In this document: piece after piece, positions 53,251 through 63,601 of the stretch
Position numbering within the stretch: the first letter of the stretch is position 1
How the letters are laid out: each line of letters opens with the position of its first letter
NCBI RefSeq assembly: GCF_009296315.1
Contig: NZ_WHLY01000002.1
Location: forward strand, 1,922,001-1,986,000
DNA length: 64,000 nt
Reading direction: 5' to 3'
Origin: Salmonirosea aquatica
GTDB lineage: Bacteria; Bacteroidota; Bacteroidia; Cytophagales; Spirosomataceae
Position numbers and translations under genes: made by a program
The notes under the pieces: model-generated
Databases searched by the model: none
The model's input: only the letters and a program-made list of their open reading frames with translations
What the model was told of the DNA's origin: nothing

Positions 53251-54699
53251 TTACCACCCCTTCCGATACTCCCGCTTCACGAATTGGTTGGCGGGTTCAA
53301 AGTTGGTGATCTTCATATTTTTCCCATCCCAGATCAATTTTTGACGGCCCGGAAAAGTAAAACCGCCTCCGGCTTTGGGTTCGCGGTACTGAAACGATCG
53401 TACCGCCAGATTCCCCATCAGTACGGTTTCGGTCAGCGGACCCGACTGGTCGAAGGACGAGCTGGTGTAGGTTCCGTAGCCTTCCTTGCAGGCCTTGACC
53501 CACTGCTGCTGATGGCCATCGGTACCCCCGGCTACCAGCGGGCGGGTCGGATTAGGTAGGGGGGTACCTTTGAATTTTTCCTCGGGCCATACCCGGGGAT
53601 TCGCTCCAAACAGTTCCGCGCTCACAATGCCCTTGGTACCTATAAATAGCATGCCACCGTCGATGTTGCCAAAGACGGTTTTGTAGTCGCAGCCCTCGGG
53701 CAGTTGCGGACGGATGCCGCCATCGTACCACGACAGGCTGAGTTCCTGGCCTCCCGCTTTTTGGGTCGGGAATTTGAGATGGATGGAGGAGGAAGGCGGG
53801 CATACATCGTCAAAGAAAGCTTCGTCAAAGAAATCGGCGTAGACCGACCCAACGCTACACTCGACCGAAGAGGGGTACCCTAGCTTCATAGTACGGAAAG
53901 GTACGTCGATGAAGTGGCAGCCCATGTCGCCCAGCGCACCCGTACCAAAATCCCAGTAGCCCCGCCACCGGAACGGCATGTAGGCTTCGTGGTAGGGCCT
54001 TACGGGAGCGGTACCCAGCCACAAGTCCCAGTTGACCCCGTCGGGTACCGGTTGCGAAATCCCCAAATCCTTGGGCGACTTCACGCCCTGCGGCCACACG
54101 GGGCGGTTGGTCCATACCTCCACGGTATGGACGTCGCCAATCAGGCCCGACTGCACGATGGCCTCCGTCTTGCGGGTACCTTCGCCGCTACTCCCCTGGT
54201 TTCCCATCTGGGTGACGACCTTATACTTTTTGGCGGCTTCGGTCAGTTGCCGGGCCTCCCAGATATCTTTCGTTAAAGGCTTTTCGCAGTACACGTGCTT
54301 GCCCAATTGCATAGCGGCCATCGCGATCGGATAGTGCATGTGGTCGGGCGTGGTTACGATCACCGCATCCAGGTTTTTGCCTTCCTTTTCCAGCATCTGC
54401 CGGTAGTCTTTGTAGTAAGGTGCTTTGGGAAATTGCGTACGGTAGGTCATGGCCTGCCGATCGTCCACGTCGCAGAGGGACACAATATTATCGGTACCAC
54501 CGTTGTAGGCCTGTTTGATATTGACCAGCGCTTTCCCTCCGCAGCCGACGGCCCCGATGTTGAGTTTGTCGCTGGGTGCTAGGTAACCTTTGCCCAACAC
54601 GTGCCGGGGTACGATCATAAAGCCCGCCGCGGCGGTAACGCCACTCACCATAAACTGCCGGCGCGTGGTTGAAGCAGGAATTTCATTTTTCAGTTTCAT
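53251..54699 (-). CDS. Gfo/Idh/MocA-family oxidoreductase, Tat-exported
   Basis: A 482-residue exported oxidoreductase-like protein. The twin-arginine signal is STTRRQFMVSGVTAAAGFM, followed by the GAVGCGGKALVNIKQA Rossmann loop and YCEKPLTKDIWEA. The C-terminal domain has GALGDMGCHFIDVPFR with the conserved histidine. It belongs to the same exported class as the protein at 29361 but is a separate family branch and is not part of that locus. It is followed by an SDR gene 118 bp downstream in the same direction. Substrate unknown; glycan-related activity is likely. Confidence 0.88.
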   Translation of the reverse strand: MKLKNEIPASTTRRQFMVSGVTAAAGFMIVPRHVLGKGYLAPSDKLNIGAVGCGGKALVNIKQAYNGGTDNIVSLCDVDDRQAMTYRTQFPKAPYYKDYRQMLEKEGKNLDAVIVTTPDHMHYPIAMAAMQLGKHVYCEKPLTKDIWEARQLTEAAKKYKVVTQMGNQGSSGEGTRKTEAIVQSGLIGDVHTVEVWTNRPVWPQGVKSPKDLGISQPVPDGVNWDLWLGTAPVRPYHEAYMPFRWRGYWDFGTGALGDMGCHFIDVPFRTMKLGYPSSVECSVGSVYADFFDEAFFDDVCPPSSSIHLKFPTQKAGGQELSLSWYDGGIRPQLPEGCDYKTVFGNIDGGMLFIGTKGIVSAELFGANPRVWPEEKFKGTPLPNPTRPLVAGGTDGHQQQWVKACKEGYGTYTSSSFDQSGPLTETVLMGNLAVRSFQYREPKAGGGFTFPGRQKLIWDGKNMKITNFEPANQFVKREYRKGW

Positions 54700-54771
54700 A
54701 GATCCAGGGTTTAGGGATAGGGATAGATGGCCAGGGGTACCTCTGCCGGATAAAGAGCAGAAACACGGAAG

Positions 54772-55074
54772 CTACTGTTTGCCGAAGACCTGCGCTATTT
54801 TCATAGCTACACCCATGTCGCCCTTCACTTTCAGTTTGCCCATCATGAAGGCCGTCATCGGGTTCAGGTCACCATCCAGCATTTTGAGGGCGTTCTTCGT
54901 TGAAATTTCCAGGGTACATTCCGCGTCATTATCTTCATTCGTCACGAGGTTGGGTACCTGGGTTGTGTCAATAAACACTGGGCCTTCATCAGTAGCGAAT
55001 TTCACTTTGGCATTCATCTCGTTATCGGTACCTACCACGGTGCGGATTCGTTCGGTCAGGATTTCTAAACTCAT
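54772..55074 (-). CDS. SCP2 sterol-binding-type protein
   Basis: A 100-residue protein with the SCP2 lipid-carrier fold. I start at the Met of MSLEILTER; the frame from 55182 adds residues of no clear character. CTLEISTKNALKMLDGDLNP and AFMMGKLKVKGDMGVAMKI are the usual signature segments. It probably binds hydrophobic acyl ligands in the cytoplasm. It is divergent from a membrane protein gene 142 bp away. Confidence 0.82.
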   Translation of the reverse strand: MSLEILTERIRTVVGTDNEMNAKVKFATDEGPVFIDTTQVPNLVTNEDNDAECTLEISTKNALKMLDGDLNPMTAFMMGKLKVKGDMGVAMKIAQVFGKQ

Positions 55075-55216
55075 GGGGATGGGGTTTCGGTTAAGAGAGA
55101 AAATGGTTTTTCTTCTGCCTGTAAAAGTATCGGGCCCCGGATAAAAAACAAATGGTTTTGGTGTTTTCATCGAAAACCGCAACTTTTGCCCGCTTTTACC
55201 AGTCTGCTTTTATACG

Positions 55217-55708
55217 ATGCCTGAAACCACCGCCCCATACCAACGCCCGCGACTGCTTGTGTTTCTTTGCCTTTTGACCTTCCTGAGCAGTGTATCGGGA
55301 CTTTGGACGCAATCCGACCGCCTGTGGAATCCGGGTGTAGCGATCGATCAAATCCAACAGTACTTTGGAGAACTACAGGAGAGTATGGAAGCCCAGTCCA
55401 ACGAGGCGAATGCCAAATTTATGGACGATCTGTTCGATTCGGTGCAAACACAGATGACCGCCGATGTCATTCGGATTAGCGCCATCATCATGCTCATCTA
55501 CGAATCGCTCACCCTGTTTGGGGCCTATCTCATGTGGGGACTGCAGAAGCGGGGCTTTTACTACTATGTGGCCGGAGTAGGCATCGCTATTGTTGCATCG
55601 CTGTTGCTCATCGGCGGCTGGCTAGGTTTCATGACGATGCTGGGTGAGGCTTTCTTCAGTATAATTTTCATTTTCCTCTATCGTTCTCAGTTGAAGTACA
55701 TGGTTTAA
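55217..55708 (+). CDS. Small four-helix membrane protein
   Basis: A 163-residue membrane protein with four predicted helices: residues 15-32, about 85-107, 115-135 and 140-156. Between helices one and two lies a 50-residue acidic, glutamine-rich loop (QESMEAQSNEANAKF). No family recognised. Similar small proteins occur near PpiD genes in this phylum, but no link is proven. Confidence 0.6.
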   Translation: MPETTAPYQRPRLLVFLCLLTFLSSVSGLWTQSDRLWNPGVAIDQIQQYFGELQESMEAQSNEANAKFMDDLFDSVQTQMTADVIRISAIIMLIYESLTLFGAYLMWGLQKRGFYYYVAGVGIAIVASLLLIGGWLGFMTMLGEAFFSIIFIFLYRSQLKYMV

Positions 55709-55871
55709 GCGGGTGCTTTTTTGCCGTACTTTGGAGGGTACTTCCACAAAATCAACAATTTAACTTTTAATCGACAATGTGCAAGGCTGTCGAACAAGTG
55801 CCAATAGACTAGCAGTCAAACCGATAGCCTACCTCATCATTCATTATTCATCATTCATCCTTCCTAAGTTC

Positions 55872-55902
55872 TTGGATACTACCGAGAAAAGATTTTATTT
55901 TG
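55872..55902 (+). promoter_or_regulatory. Putative ppiD promoter
   Basis: TTGG (55872-55875), 20 bp, TATTTTG (55896-55902), one base short of the full TAnnTTTG. It lies about 24 bp before the ATG at 55926. Confidence 0.45.
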
Positions 55903-55925
55903 CGGGTCAAATTTGAAAAAGAGCA

Positions 55926-58037
55926 ATGTCAGTAATTAACAACATCAGAAAACATTCCGGTTGGGCCGTGGGGTTCATCGGCATTAGTATCACCCTGTTT
56001 GTATTGGGCGACCTTTTCGGTAACAATACCTTATTCGGCGGTGGCAACAACCAAACGCTGGGCGAAATTGACGGCAAGGAAATCAATATCCAGGACTTTC
56101 AGAGTCGGCTGGACGTGATGCGCCAGAACTATGAGGCCCAAACCGGGCGGGCCGCAGGCGAGCAAGAAATGACCGCCCTGCGCGAGCAAGCCTGGAATCA
56201 GTTGGTGATTGATATTGCCTATAGAAAGCAGTATGACAAGTTGGGCCTGACCGTAACTGACGAGGAAATGGTGGACATGGTACAGGGCAACAACATTAGC
56301 CCGGCCATTCAGCAGGCTTTTGCCAATCCTACCACGGGCGCTTTTGACAAGAGTGCCGTAATCAACTACCTCAAAAATTTGAACACCTTGCCCGTAGCAC
56401 AGCAACAGGCCTGGGCTGATTTTGAGAAGAATCTACGCGCTGACCGCCTGCGGCAGAAGTACGAGAACCTGATCCGGCTTTCTTCCTACGTGACCAAAGC
56501 CGAATCGGAACGGGAGTACATGGCGCAGAATACCAAAGCTTCGCTACGGTACTTGTACGTACCTTTCTACTCGGTACCGGACACCACGGTCAAGGTATCC
56601 GATTCGCAGCTGGAATCTTACCTCAGCGATCACCGTGACGAATACAAGGGGGTAGACACCCGTACCATTCAATACGTGACGTTTCCGGTTTTACCGGGTA
56701 AAGACGACAGCACCGCCCTTTCCACCGAAATCAAAACTTTGGCGCGTGGCCTTGCTTCGGCTGCCAACGATTCGGCTTATGCCCGCATGAATTCGGATAT
56801 TGCCCTACCGATGGATATGTCCTACGCCAGCATGTCGGATCAATTGAAGGAAGCAGTAAAGACTTTTATCCCGGGTGGCATATACGGTCCTTATCGCGAA
56901 GGCGACACTTACTTTATCTATAAGTACGGCGGTACTAAGAAAGACACGGTGTCTACCGCCCGCGCCAGCCATATTTTGATTAGTCCTGCCAATCCTTCCG
57001 ATTCGGCCAAGGCCGCTGCCCGCCAGCGGGCTGAAGCGATCCTGAATCAGATTCGGGGCGGAGCCAGTTTTGAAGCTCTGGCCGCTACCAACAGTACCGA
57101 TACGCAGTCAGCCCAGCGTGGGGGAGATTTGGGCTACTTCCAGAATAACGGTTCTATGGTAAAGCCCTTCGAAGATGCCGTATTTTCGATGAGCAGTGCT
57201 GGTTTGGTAAACCGGGTGGTGGAAAGCCAGTTCGGTTTTCACATCATCAAAGTGACCGATCCTAAGTCCAATACGCTCTACCGCATGGCGGCCATTGCCA
57301 AGACGATCGCTCCGAGCCAGAGCACACGCGACGAGGCATACCGCAAAGCCGATCAGTTTGCCGCTTCGGTCGATTCCAAAGCCGAATTTGACGAAGCTGT
57401 CAAGAATGACAAGTCGCTTGTGGTAGCTACTGCCAACCGGATACCCGAATCTTCTTCCACCGTGAACGCCATTCAGAATGCCCGTGAGATTGTGCGCTGG
57501 GCATTTGACGACAAAACCGGGATGAACAAGGCTTCTAAAGTGTTTGAAACCGATGAGCAGTATGTAGTGGCGGTGCTGATTGGAAAAACGGAAAAAGACG
57601 AAGTGAAAGTAGACGATTTCCGGGACGAGCTGACCGCCAAAGTCCGCAACAAGTTGAAAGCCGAGCAAATCATGGCTAAGTTGGGAGCGGTCGGTGATCT
57701 GGACGCCATGGCCAAAAAATATGGGGCGGGTGCTTTGGTAGAAACAACCAATGACGTCACGCTGGCCACAGGCTTACTGAGTTCGGCGGGTTTTGATCCG
57801 CTGGCCCTGGGCGAAGGCTTTGGCTTGAAAAAAGGCCAGAAATCGAAAGTATTTGCCGGAGAGAATGGAGTATTTGTGATGGAGCTGGTCGACAAGACCG
57901 AAGCTCCAAAGATTGCGGATTATACGCCCTACAAATCGCAGCTACAGCAAGCCATCGAAAGCAGAGCCGCTTTCCTGCTTAATGAAGCGATTCGTGACAA
58001 TGCCAACATTGTAGACCGGCGGGCGAAGTTTTTTTAG
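55926..58037 (+). CDS. PpiD-like periplasmic peptidyl-prolyl isomerase
   Basis: A 703-residue membrane-anchored chaperone-isomerase. The N-terminal anchor (VGFIGISITLFVLGDLFG) is at residues 18-35, followed by the SurA/PpiD-type helical chaperone region. The parvulin (PpiC) domain is at residues 345-440: ARASHILISPANPS, GGDLGYFQ and FGFHIIKVTD are clear. It helps outer-membrane proteins fold in the periplasm, which matters in cells with many SusC-type barrels. A strong terminator follows. Confidence 0.9.
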   Translation: MSVINNIRKHSGWAVGFIGISITLFVLGDLFGNNTLFGGGNNQTLGEIDGKEINIQDFQSRLDVMRQNYEAQTGRAAGEQEMTALREQAWNQLVIDIAYRKQYDKLGLTVTDEEMVDMVQGNNISPAIQQAFANPTTGAFDKSAVINYLKNLNTLPVAQQQAWADFEKNLRADRLRQKYENLIRLSSYVTKAESEREYMAQNTKASLRYLYVPFYSVPDTTVKVSDSQLESYLSDHRDEYKGVDTRTIQYVTFPVLPGKDDSTALSTEIKTLARGLASAANDSAYARMNSDIALPMDMSYASMSDQLKEAVKTFIPGGIYGPYREGDTYFIYKYGGTKKDTVSTARASHILISPANPSDSAKAAARQRAEAILNQIRGGASFEALAATNSTDTQSAQRGGDLGYFQNNGSMVKPFEDAVFSMSSAGLVNRVVESQFGFHIIKVTDPKSNTLYRMAAIAKTIAPSQSTRDEAYRKADQFAASVDSKAEFDEAVKNDKSLVVATANRIPESSSTVNAIQNAREIVRWAFDDKTGMNKASKVFETDEQYVVAVLIGKTEKDEVKVDDFRDELTAKVRNKLKAEQIMAKLGAVGDLDAMAKKYGAGALVETTNDVTLATGLLSSAGFDPLALGEGFGLKKGQKSKVFAGENGVFVMELVDKTEAPKIADYTPYKSQLQQAIESRAAFLLNEAIRDNANIVDRRAKFF

Positions 58038-58068
58038 TAGATTGAATTAATTGAATACTTTCTCCTGG

Positions 58069-58102
58069 AAAGGCCGAGGCTGATAAAGTCCCGGCCTTTT
58101 TT
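58069..58102 (+). terminator. Intrinsic terminator
   Basis: Arms AAAGGCCG (58069-58076) and CGGCCTTT (58092-58099) with a T tract to 58102, after ppiD. Confidence 0.8.
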
Positions 58103-58159
58103 ATAATATAAAGGGTAGATTCATTTAAATTGTCATTTTTACACTTATCAAAGTTTTGA

Positions 58160-58167
58160 TACCTTTG
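58160..58167 (+). promoter_or_regulatory. Putative -7 element for xylA
   Basis: TACCTTTG fits the consensus, about 92 bp before the ATG at 58259. The nearest TTG upstream is 27 bp away, longer than usual. Confidence 0.4.
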
Positions 58168-58258
58168 CAGCAAAATAGCCGGGCCAGTCGTCGTGCGGTC
58201 GCTAGATTGCAGCAGCTGTGTGATCACTCATTATTCATCATTCATTACTCATTTATCT

Positions 58259-59587
58259 ATGGACATTTTATTAGGTGACCGGGAGTACTTCAAAGGAGTA
58301 GGCAAAATTGCGTACGAAGGCCCCGAAACGGACAATCCCCTGGCGTTCCGCTGGTACGACGAAAACCGTACCGTGGGTGGCAAGACTATGAAGGAACATT
58401 TGCGGTTCGCCGTGGCATACTGGCATACCTTCTGCGGGGCGGGTCTGGATCCCTTCGGTGGTCCCACGCAGTTTTACCCCTGGGACGAAAAGAGCGATCC
58501 CGTTGCCCGTGCCCTGGATAAAGCCGATGCTGCTTTTGAATTTATTACCAAAATTGGCGCACCCTACTATTGCTTTCATGATCTGGACGTGGTGGATTAT
58601 GCCGATGATGTAAAGACCAACGAAGCCCGCCTACAGAAACTTACAGGGTACCTTGGAGAAAAACAGCAGGAAAGCGGAGTAAAACTACTTTGGGGCACAG
58701 CCAATCTATTCAGCCACCACCGTTACATGAACGGTGCCTCCACCAATCCTGATTTCGAGGTACTGACCCACGCGGGTGCACAGGTCAAGATGGCGCTGGA
58801 TGCGACTATCGCTTTGGGCGGCGAGAATTACGTGTTCTGGGGAGGCCGCGAAGGCTACATGACTCTGCTGAATACGGACATGAAGCGCGAGCAGGAGCAT
58901 TTTGCCCAAATGCTCAAACTAGCTGTGGCTTACGCCCGCAACAAGGGTTTTAAAGGGAAATTTTTCATCGAGCCCAAGCCCTGCGAGCCTACCAAGCATC
59001 AGTACGACTACGACGCCGCCACCGTAATAGGTTTCCTGCGCCAGTACGATTTGCTGGACGATTTCTCGCTGAATCTGGAAGTAAACCACGCTACCCTGGC
59101 GGGGCATACGTTTCAGCACGAACTACAGGTAGCTGCCGACGCGGGGCTGCTGGGATCTATCGACGCCAATCGGGGTGACTACCAGAACGGCTGGGATACC
59201 GACCAGTTTCCTAACGACCTCATGGAATGGACCCAGGCCATGCTGGTGATTCTGGACGCGGGCGGACTGGCCGGTGGCGGCATAAACTTCGATGCCAAGC
59301 GCCGTCGTAACTCCACCGACGTAGAGGACATTTTTCACGCTCATATCGGGGGCATGGATACGGTAGCCCGGGCACTGCTGGTGGCTGATAAGATCATCCA
59401 AAACGGTGAGTACCACGCGATACGCAAAAATCGTTACGCCAGTTTCGATAGTGGAAAAGGCAAGGAGTTTGAAAGTGGAAACCTGTCCCTGGAAGATCTC
59501 TTTACCTTAGCCGCCGAAAAAGGCGAGCCCGCCACGATTTCGGGTCGGCAGGAATACCTGGAGAATCTGATCAACCGGTTTATCTAG
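58259..59587 (+). CDS. xylA: Xylose isomerase
   Basis: A 442-residue enzyme converting D-xylose to D-xylulose (and glucose to fructose). I start at the ATG at 58259; the frame upstream to 58193 is not conserved in the family. Catalytic and metal-site segments are all visible: AYWHTFCG near residue 50, YCFHDLDV with the proton-relay His near 102, [15 protein letters not shown] near 240, [16 protein letters not shown] near 305. It should be active. No xylulokinase or xylose transporter gene lies beside it, so it is an isolated gene in this region. Confidence 0.96.
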   Translation: MDILLGDREYFKGVGKIAYEGPETDNPLAFRWYDENRTVGGKTMKEHLRFAVAYWHTFCGAGLDPFGGPTQFYPWDEKSDPVARALDKADAAFEFITKIGAPYYCFHDLDVVDYADDVKTNEARLQKLTGYLGEKQQESGVKLLWGTANLFSHHRYMNGASTNPDFEVLTHAGAQVKMALDATIALGGENYVFWGGREGYMTLLNTDMKREQEHFAQMLKLAVAYARNKGFKGKFFIEPKPCEPTKHQYDYDAATVIGFLRQYDLLDDFSLNLEVNHATLAGHTFQHELQVAADAGLLGSIDANRGDYQNGWDTDQFPNDLMEWTQAMLVILDAGGLAGGGINFDAKRRRNSTDVEDIFHAHIGGMDTVARALLVADKIIQNGEYHAIRKNRYASFDSGKGKEFESGNLSLEDLFTLAAEKGEPATISGRQEYLENLINRFI

Positions 59588-59647
59588 GCTTCCAACAAAA
59601 ATAACGCCTCCGGATTCTTTAACGAAAGACTCGAAAAGGAGCAAGCT

Positions 59648-59687
59648 AAGGGGTACCTGTCTATGCGGGTACCCCTTACGTGTTTTT
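59648..59687 (+). terminator. Terminator built on GGTACC
   Basis: Arms AAGGGGTACC (59648-59657) and GGTACCCCTT (59668-59677) with a ten-base loop and a T run shortly after, between xylA and pyrD. Confidence 0.7.
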
Positions 59688-59740
59688 AGGATTAGAAAAA
59701 TAAAAATCATTTTCCTACCCTCCCCTTATTCTGAACCTTC

Positions 59741-59748
59741 TATTTTTG
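59741..59748 (+). promoter_or_regulatory. TAnnTTTG element close to the pyrD start
   Basis: TATTTTTG lies four bases before the ATG at 59753, implying a very short or absent leader. Confidence 0.35.
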
Positions 59749-59752
59749 TGCT

Positions 59753-60790
59753 ATGTACAAACGCCTACTCCTACCCCTCTTATTTTTTTTTGATGCCGAG
59801 CAGGTACATCACCTGGTTTGTGACCTGTTACGGTTTGCCTATCGGCTTCCGTTTGTACCCGATTTACTGAAAAAAATGTATGTTTTCGAGCATCCATCGC
59901 TGGTTCGTGAGGTAGCGGGTTTGCGATTTAAAAATCCCGTAGGACTGGCGGCGGGTTTTGACAAGAATGCCGAACTGGTGGACGAACTGGCCGCCCTTGG
60001 CTTTGGTTTTGTCGAGATCGGCACGGTCACCCCCCGACCGCAGCCCGGCAATGATCGTCCCCGTCTATTCCGGTTGAAAACCGACCGAGGGCTTATAAAC
60101 CGCATGGGCTTTAATAATAAGGGCGCGAACGTAGCAGCGGCCAAACTCCGGAGCCGCAAGTCGGACATACTGGTGGGAGGAAACATCGGCAAGAACAAAG
60201 ACACTCCCAATGAAAACGCCCTCGATGACTACGTACGTTGCTTTCATGATCTCTACGAGGTGGTGGATTATTTCGTAGTTAACGTCAGTTCGCCCAACAC
60301 CCCGGGGTTGCGCGATTTACAGGAAAAGGAGCCCCTCACGCACTTACTACGGGAAATGCAGAAACTGAATGGCTACAAACCACAGCCTAAGCCCATATTC
60401 CTGAAAATTGCCCCCGACCTGAACCTGGGCCAGATTGACGATATCATTGATATTGTCAAGGAAACCGGCATCGCGGGTGTCATTGCCACCAATACCACCA
60501 TTACCCGGAAGGCCCTGGCCACTTCTCCCGCCGAACTGGAGAAAATAGGGGCGGGCGGACTGAGTGGCGAACCTTTGCGGTACCGCTCAACGGAAGTAAT
60601 TCGTTATCTTTGCGAGAAGTCGGGCAATGCATTTCCAGTTCTCGGTGTGGGAGGAATTGCTTCTCCGGCCGATGCCCGTGAGAAGCTGAATGCTGGTGCG
60701 GCCCTGCTGCAGATTTATACGGGCTTCGTTTATCAAGGACCCGGACTGGCAAGTCGGATTTGCAAAGCACTGGTAGCAAATAAGGCTTAA
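59753..60790 (+). CDS. pyrD: Dihydroorotate dehydrogenase (quinone)
   Basis: A 345-residue class 2 flavoenzyme oxidising dihydroorotate to orotate in pyrimidine synthesis, using the membrane quinone pool. The N-terminal membrane-association segment is seen at residues 1-40. NPVGLAAGFDKNAE, NRMGFNNKGA, the NVSSPNTPGLRDLQ catalytic serine region and the FMN-binding GVGGI near residue 300 all fit. It is likely transcribed alone. The gene after it is ftsK. Confidence 0.95.
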   Translation: MYKRLLLPLLFFFDAEQVHHLVCDLLRFAYRLPFVPDLLKKMYVFEHPSLVREVAGLRFKNPVGLAAGFDKNAELVDELAALGFGFVEIGTVTPRPQPGNDRPRLFRLKTDRGLINRMGFNNKGANVAAAKLRSRKSDILVGGNIGKNKDTPNENALDDYVRCFHDLYEVVDYFVVNVSSPNTPGLRDLQEKEPLTHLLREMQKLNGYKPQPKPIFLKIAPDLNLGQIDDIIDIVKETGIAGVIATNTTITRKALATSPAELEKIGAGGLSGEPLRYRSTEVIRYLCEKSGNAFPVLGVGGIASPADAREKLNAGAALLQIYTGFVYQGPGLASRICKALVANKA

Positions 60791-60884
60791 GCAGAAAAAT
60801 ACCCTATCTTAAGAGCGAGAATGTGTGGGGAAGCAAGTAATCAATCATGCGCTCCCAGACAGTAGCCGGACACACACATAATTT

Positions 60885-63374
60885 ATGCCATCAAGTAGCG
60901 TCAATATGACTGACAAACCCCGTCGGGGCAATACTTACCGGACCCCAAAAAAAGAGGAGAGCTCCCCCAAATCCCAGCAACTTTCCTTCGATTGGGCGGC
61001 CGCAGCTTCCAGCCCCAAAAACAAGCTTGCGGTGGGTGTGTTGCTTGTGCTGGTGAGCCTGCTGCTGGAAGCGGCCTTTCTTTCCTACATTTTTACCGGC
61101 TCAGCCGATCAAAGCGAGGTGAATGCGCTGGGCTACGAGCCAATCCGCGATTATGGTGCCAATACCCGTAATATTCTGGGTGCCTTCGGAGCCTTTGTTT
61201 CCCAGGTATTCGTATACCGGTGGTTTGGAATTGCTTCGCTGGCCATCCCTTTGGTGCCCTTTTTGGCGGGTTGGCGGCTGATATTCGGCTTTGATTTACT
61301 ACATCTGAACCGCACTACCAAGGAAGTTATTTTCTTCACGCTCTGGATCAGTACCCTGATGGGGTATGTTGTAATGATGAGCAGCTCTACCCCCACCCTC
61401 AGTTTCCTGTCTGGTGGCTTTGGGTACAACGTCAACGATATTTTGAGGAACCTGATCGGCTACGGAAGTATCATCGTCATCCTTATTCCCCTATTCTTTT
61501 TTGTCGTCTATTTCTACGACATTGATCCCGTACAGCAATGGCAGGCCCGGGCTGATCGGCGCGTGCGTACCGCCGAAACCCAACCCTATCCAACCCCGGA
61601 AATCCGGGAAGAGGTACCTGTGGTAGCGCCCCGCCACTCGTCGCCTATGGGGGGTACGTATGACGATCCGGTGGAGGAAGAACTGGAGCCCGTGGTGGAA
61701 GAGGAGGATGACTCTGAGCCATACGACACGCTTCCTGAGGTACCCCCCGCTCCGGAACTTAGACTGGAACTGGTAGTAGATGAGTCCCCTCCCTCGGAGG
61801 TACCCCTTGAAGAAGAGACCGATTCCGATGATGTGAGTGAAGAGGTACTACGGAATTTTGGTCAGTATGATCCCACGCTCGACCTGCCTTCCTATCAGTT
61901 TCCGACTCTGGACATTCTGAACGAGATCAACGAAAGCGCGCAGGAGAAAGTCTCGCACGACGAACTGGAAAGCAACAAGGAGCGCATTGTTGAAACCCTG
62001 GCAAGCTACGGTATCAATATTTCCAAGATCAAGGCCACCATTGGTCCTACCGTGACACTGTACGAGATTATCCCCGAAGCGGGTGTACGGATTTCCAAAA
62101 TCCAGAATCTTGAAAAGGACATTGCGCTGAGCCTGGCCGCACTGGGCATTCGTATCATTGCCCCCATGCCAGGCCGTGGCACGATCGGTATCGAGGTACC
62201 AAATAAGAATAGAGAAACCGTTTTTATCCGCTCCGTACTGGGTAGCGAACGTTTCCAGAAGTCCAATTACGATCTGCCGGTGGTTTTGGGCAAGACGGTA
62301 TCCAACGAAATTTACATTGCCGACCTCGCCAAAATGCCCCACTTGCTCATGGCGGGAGCGACGGGTCAGGGAAAATCCGTGGGCCTGAACGTGATCCTGG
62401 CCTCACTGATATACAAGAAGCACCCGGCGCAGTTGAAATTCGTACTGGTAGATCCTAAAAAGGTGGAACTCACGCTGTTTAACAAACTGGAACGCCATTA
62501 TCTGGCGAAACTTCCCAACAGCGAAGAGGCAATCATCACCGACACTAAGAAGGTAATCCATACGCTCAATTCGCTGTGCATCGAAATGGACAGCCGGTAC
62601 GATTTACTGAAAGAAGCCACGGCCCGCAACCTGAAAGAATACAACGCCAAGTTCATTCAGCGCAAACTCAATCCTGAAAAGGGACACCATTTTCTGCCTT
62701 ATATCGTGCTGGTCATCGATGAGTTAGCCGACCTGATGATGACGGCGGGTAAAGAAGTCGAAACCCCCATCGCGCGGCTGGCCCAGTTAGCCCGGGCAGT
62801 AGGCATCCACCTGGTACTGGCTACACAACGTCCTTCGGTAAAAGTCATAACGGGTTTGATCAAAGCCAATTTTCCCGCCCGGTTGTCGTTCCGGGTTACG
62901 TCGAGCATCGACTCACGTACTATTCTGGATACGGGCGGTGCCGAACAACTGGTGGGGCAGGGCGACATGCTGCTGGCCATTAATTCGGAAATTGTGCGGT
63001 TACAGTGCCCCTACATCGACACCCGCGAGATCGAGGATGTCTGTGACTTCATTGGCAGTCAACGGGGCTATTCCGATGCTTACGCCCTACCCGAGTACGA
63101 AGGCGAAGATGGCGGCGACAGCAAAGGCGACCTCGACACCGAGGATTTCGACGCGCTCCTGTCCGATGCCGCCCGGCTGGTGGTGGCGCACCAACAGGGA
63201 AGTACCTCGCTCATTCAGCGCAAAATGAAACTGGGCTACAACCGCGCCGGCCGCATCATGGATCAGCTGGAAGTCTCGGGCGTAGTGGGGCCTTTTACGG
63301 GTAGTAAGGCCCGCGATGTACTTTTTCATGATCTGGAAAGTCTGGAACAGCATTTGAGAGGTATAGGCGTGTAG
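60885..63374 (+). CDS. ftsK: DNA translocase FtsK
   Basis: An 829-residue septal DNA pump. N-terminal residues 55-215 hold about four membrane helices. A proline/glutamate-rich acidic linker (about 240-330) follows. The motor domain has Walker A GATGQGKS near 491-498 and Walker B VLVIDELADLMM near 608, and the C-terminal gamma domain (residues 762-829, with LIQRKMKLGYNRAGRIMDQL) reads KOPS-type sequences. A start at 60906 is possible (MTDKPRRG). It moves chromosome ends through the closing septum. Next to lolA, as common in this phylum. Confidence 0.96.
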   Translation: MPSSSVNMTDKPRRGNTYRTPKKEESSPKSQQLSFDWAAAASSPKNKLAVGVLLVLVSLLLEAAFLSYIFTGSADQSEVNALGYEPIRDYGANTRNILGAFGAFVSQVFVYRWFGIASLAIPLVPFLAGWRLIFGFDLLHLNRTTKEVIFFTLWISTLMGYVVMMSSSTPTLSFLSGGFGYNVNDILRNLIGYGSIIVILIPLFFFVVYFYDIDPVQQWQARADRRVRTAETQPYPTPEIREEVPVVAPRHSSPMGGTYDDPVEEELEPVVEEEDDSEPYDTLPEVPPAPELRLELVVDESPPSEVPLEEETDSDDVSEEVLRNFGQYDPTLDLPSYQFPTLDILNEINESAQEKVSHDELESNKERIVETLASYGINISKIKATIGPTVTLYEIIPEAGVRISKIQNLEKDIALSLAALGIRIIAPMPGRGTIGIEVPNKNRETVFIRSVLGSERFQKSNYDLPVVLGKTVSNEIYIADLAKMPHLLMAGATGQGKSVGLNVILASLIYKKHPAQLKFVLVDPKKVELTLFNKLERHYLAKLPNSEEAIITDTKKVIHTLNSLCIEMDSRYDLLKEATARNLKEYNAKFIQRKLNPEKGHHFLPYIVLVIDELADLMMTAGKEVETPIARLAQLARAVGIHLVLATQRPSVKVITGLIKANFPARLSFRVTSSIDSRTILDTGGAEQLVGQGDMLLAINSEIVRLQCPYIDTREIEDVCDFIGSQRGYSDAYALPEYEGEDGGDSKGDLDTEDFDALLSDAARLVVAHQQGSTSLIQRKMKLGYNRAGRIMDQLEVSGVVGPFTGSKARDVLFHDLESLEQHLRGIGV

Positions 63375-63601
63375 GTACCTTGGCAACACATCGCCAGTGT
63401 AGCCCAAATTGGTATATCCGCATTTGCACGGATTCGGTATTCCAACTAGAAAAACTACGGCCCGCTGGCTACCTGCGCTTTTCTTTTTCCTGCTTCGCAT
63501 TAAACTTTCCCGCAAGGTACCCCTCTAAATTCCGGCATTGTTTTAGTACTGGACATGCTATATCCTCCGCAATCAGCGAAAAACATACTTTTAAATTGAT
63601 C

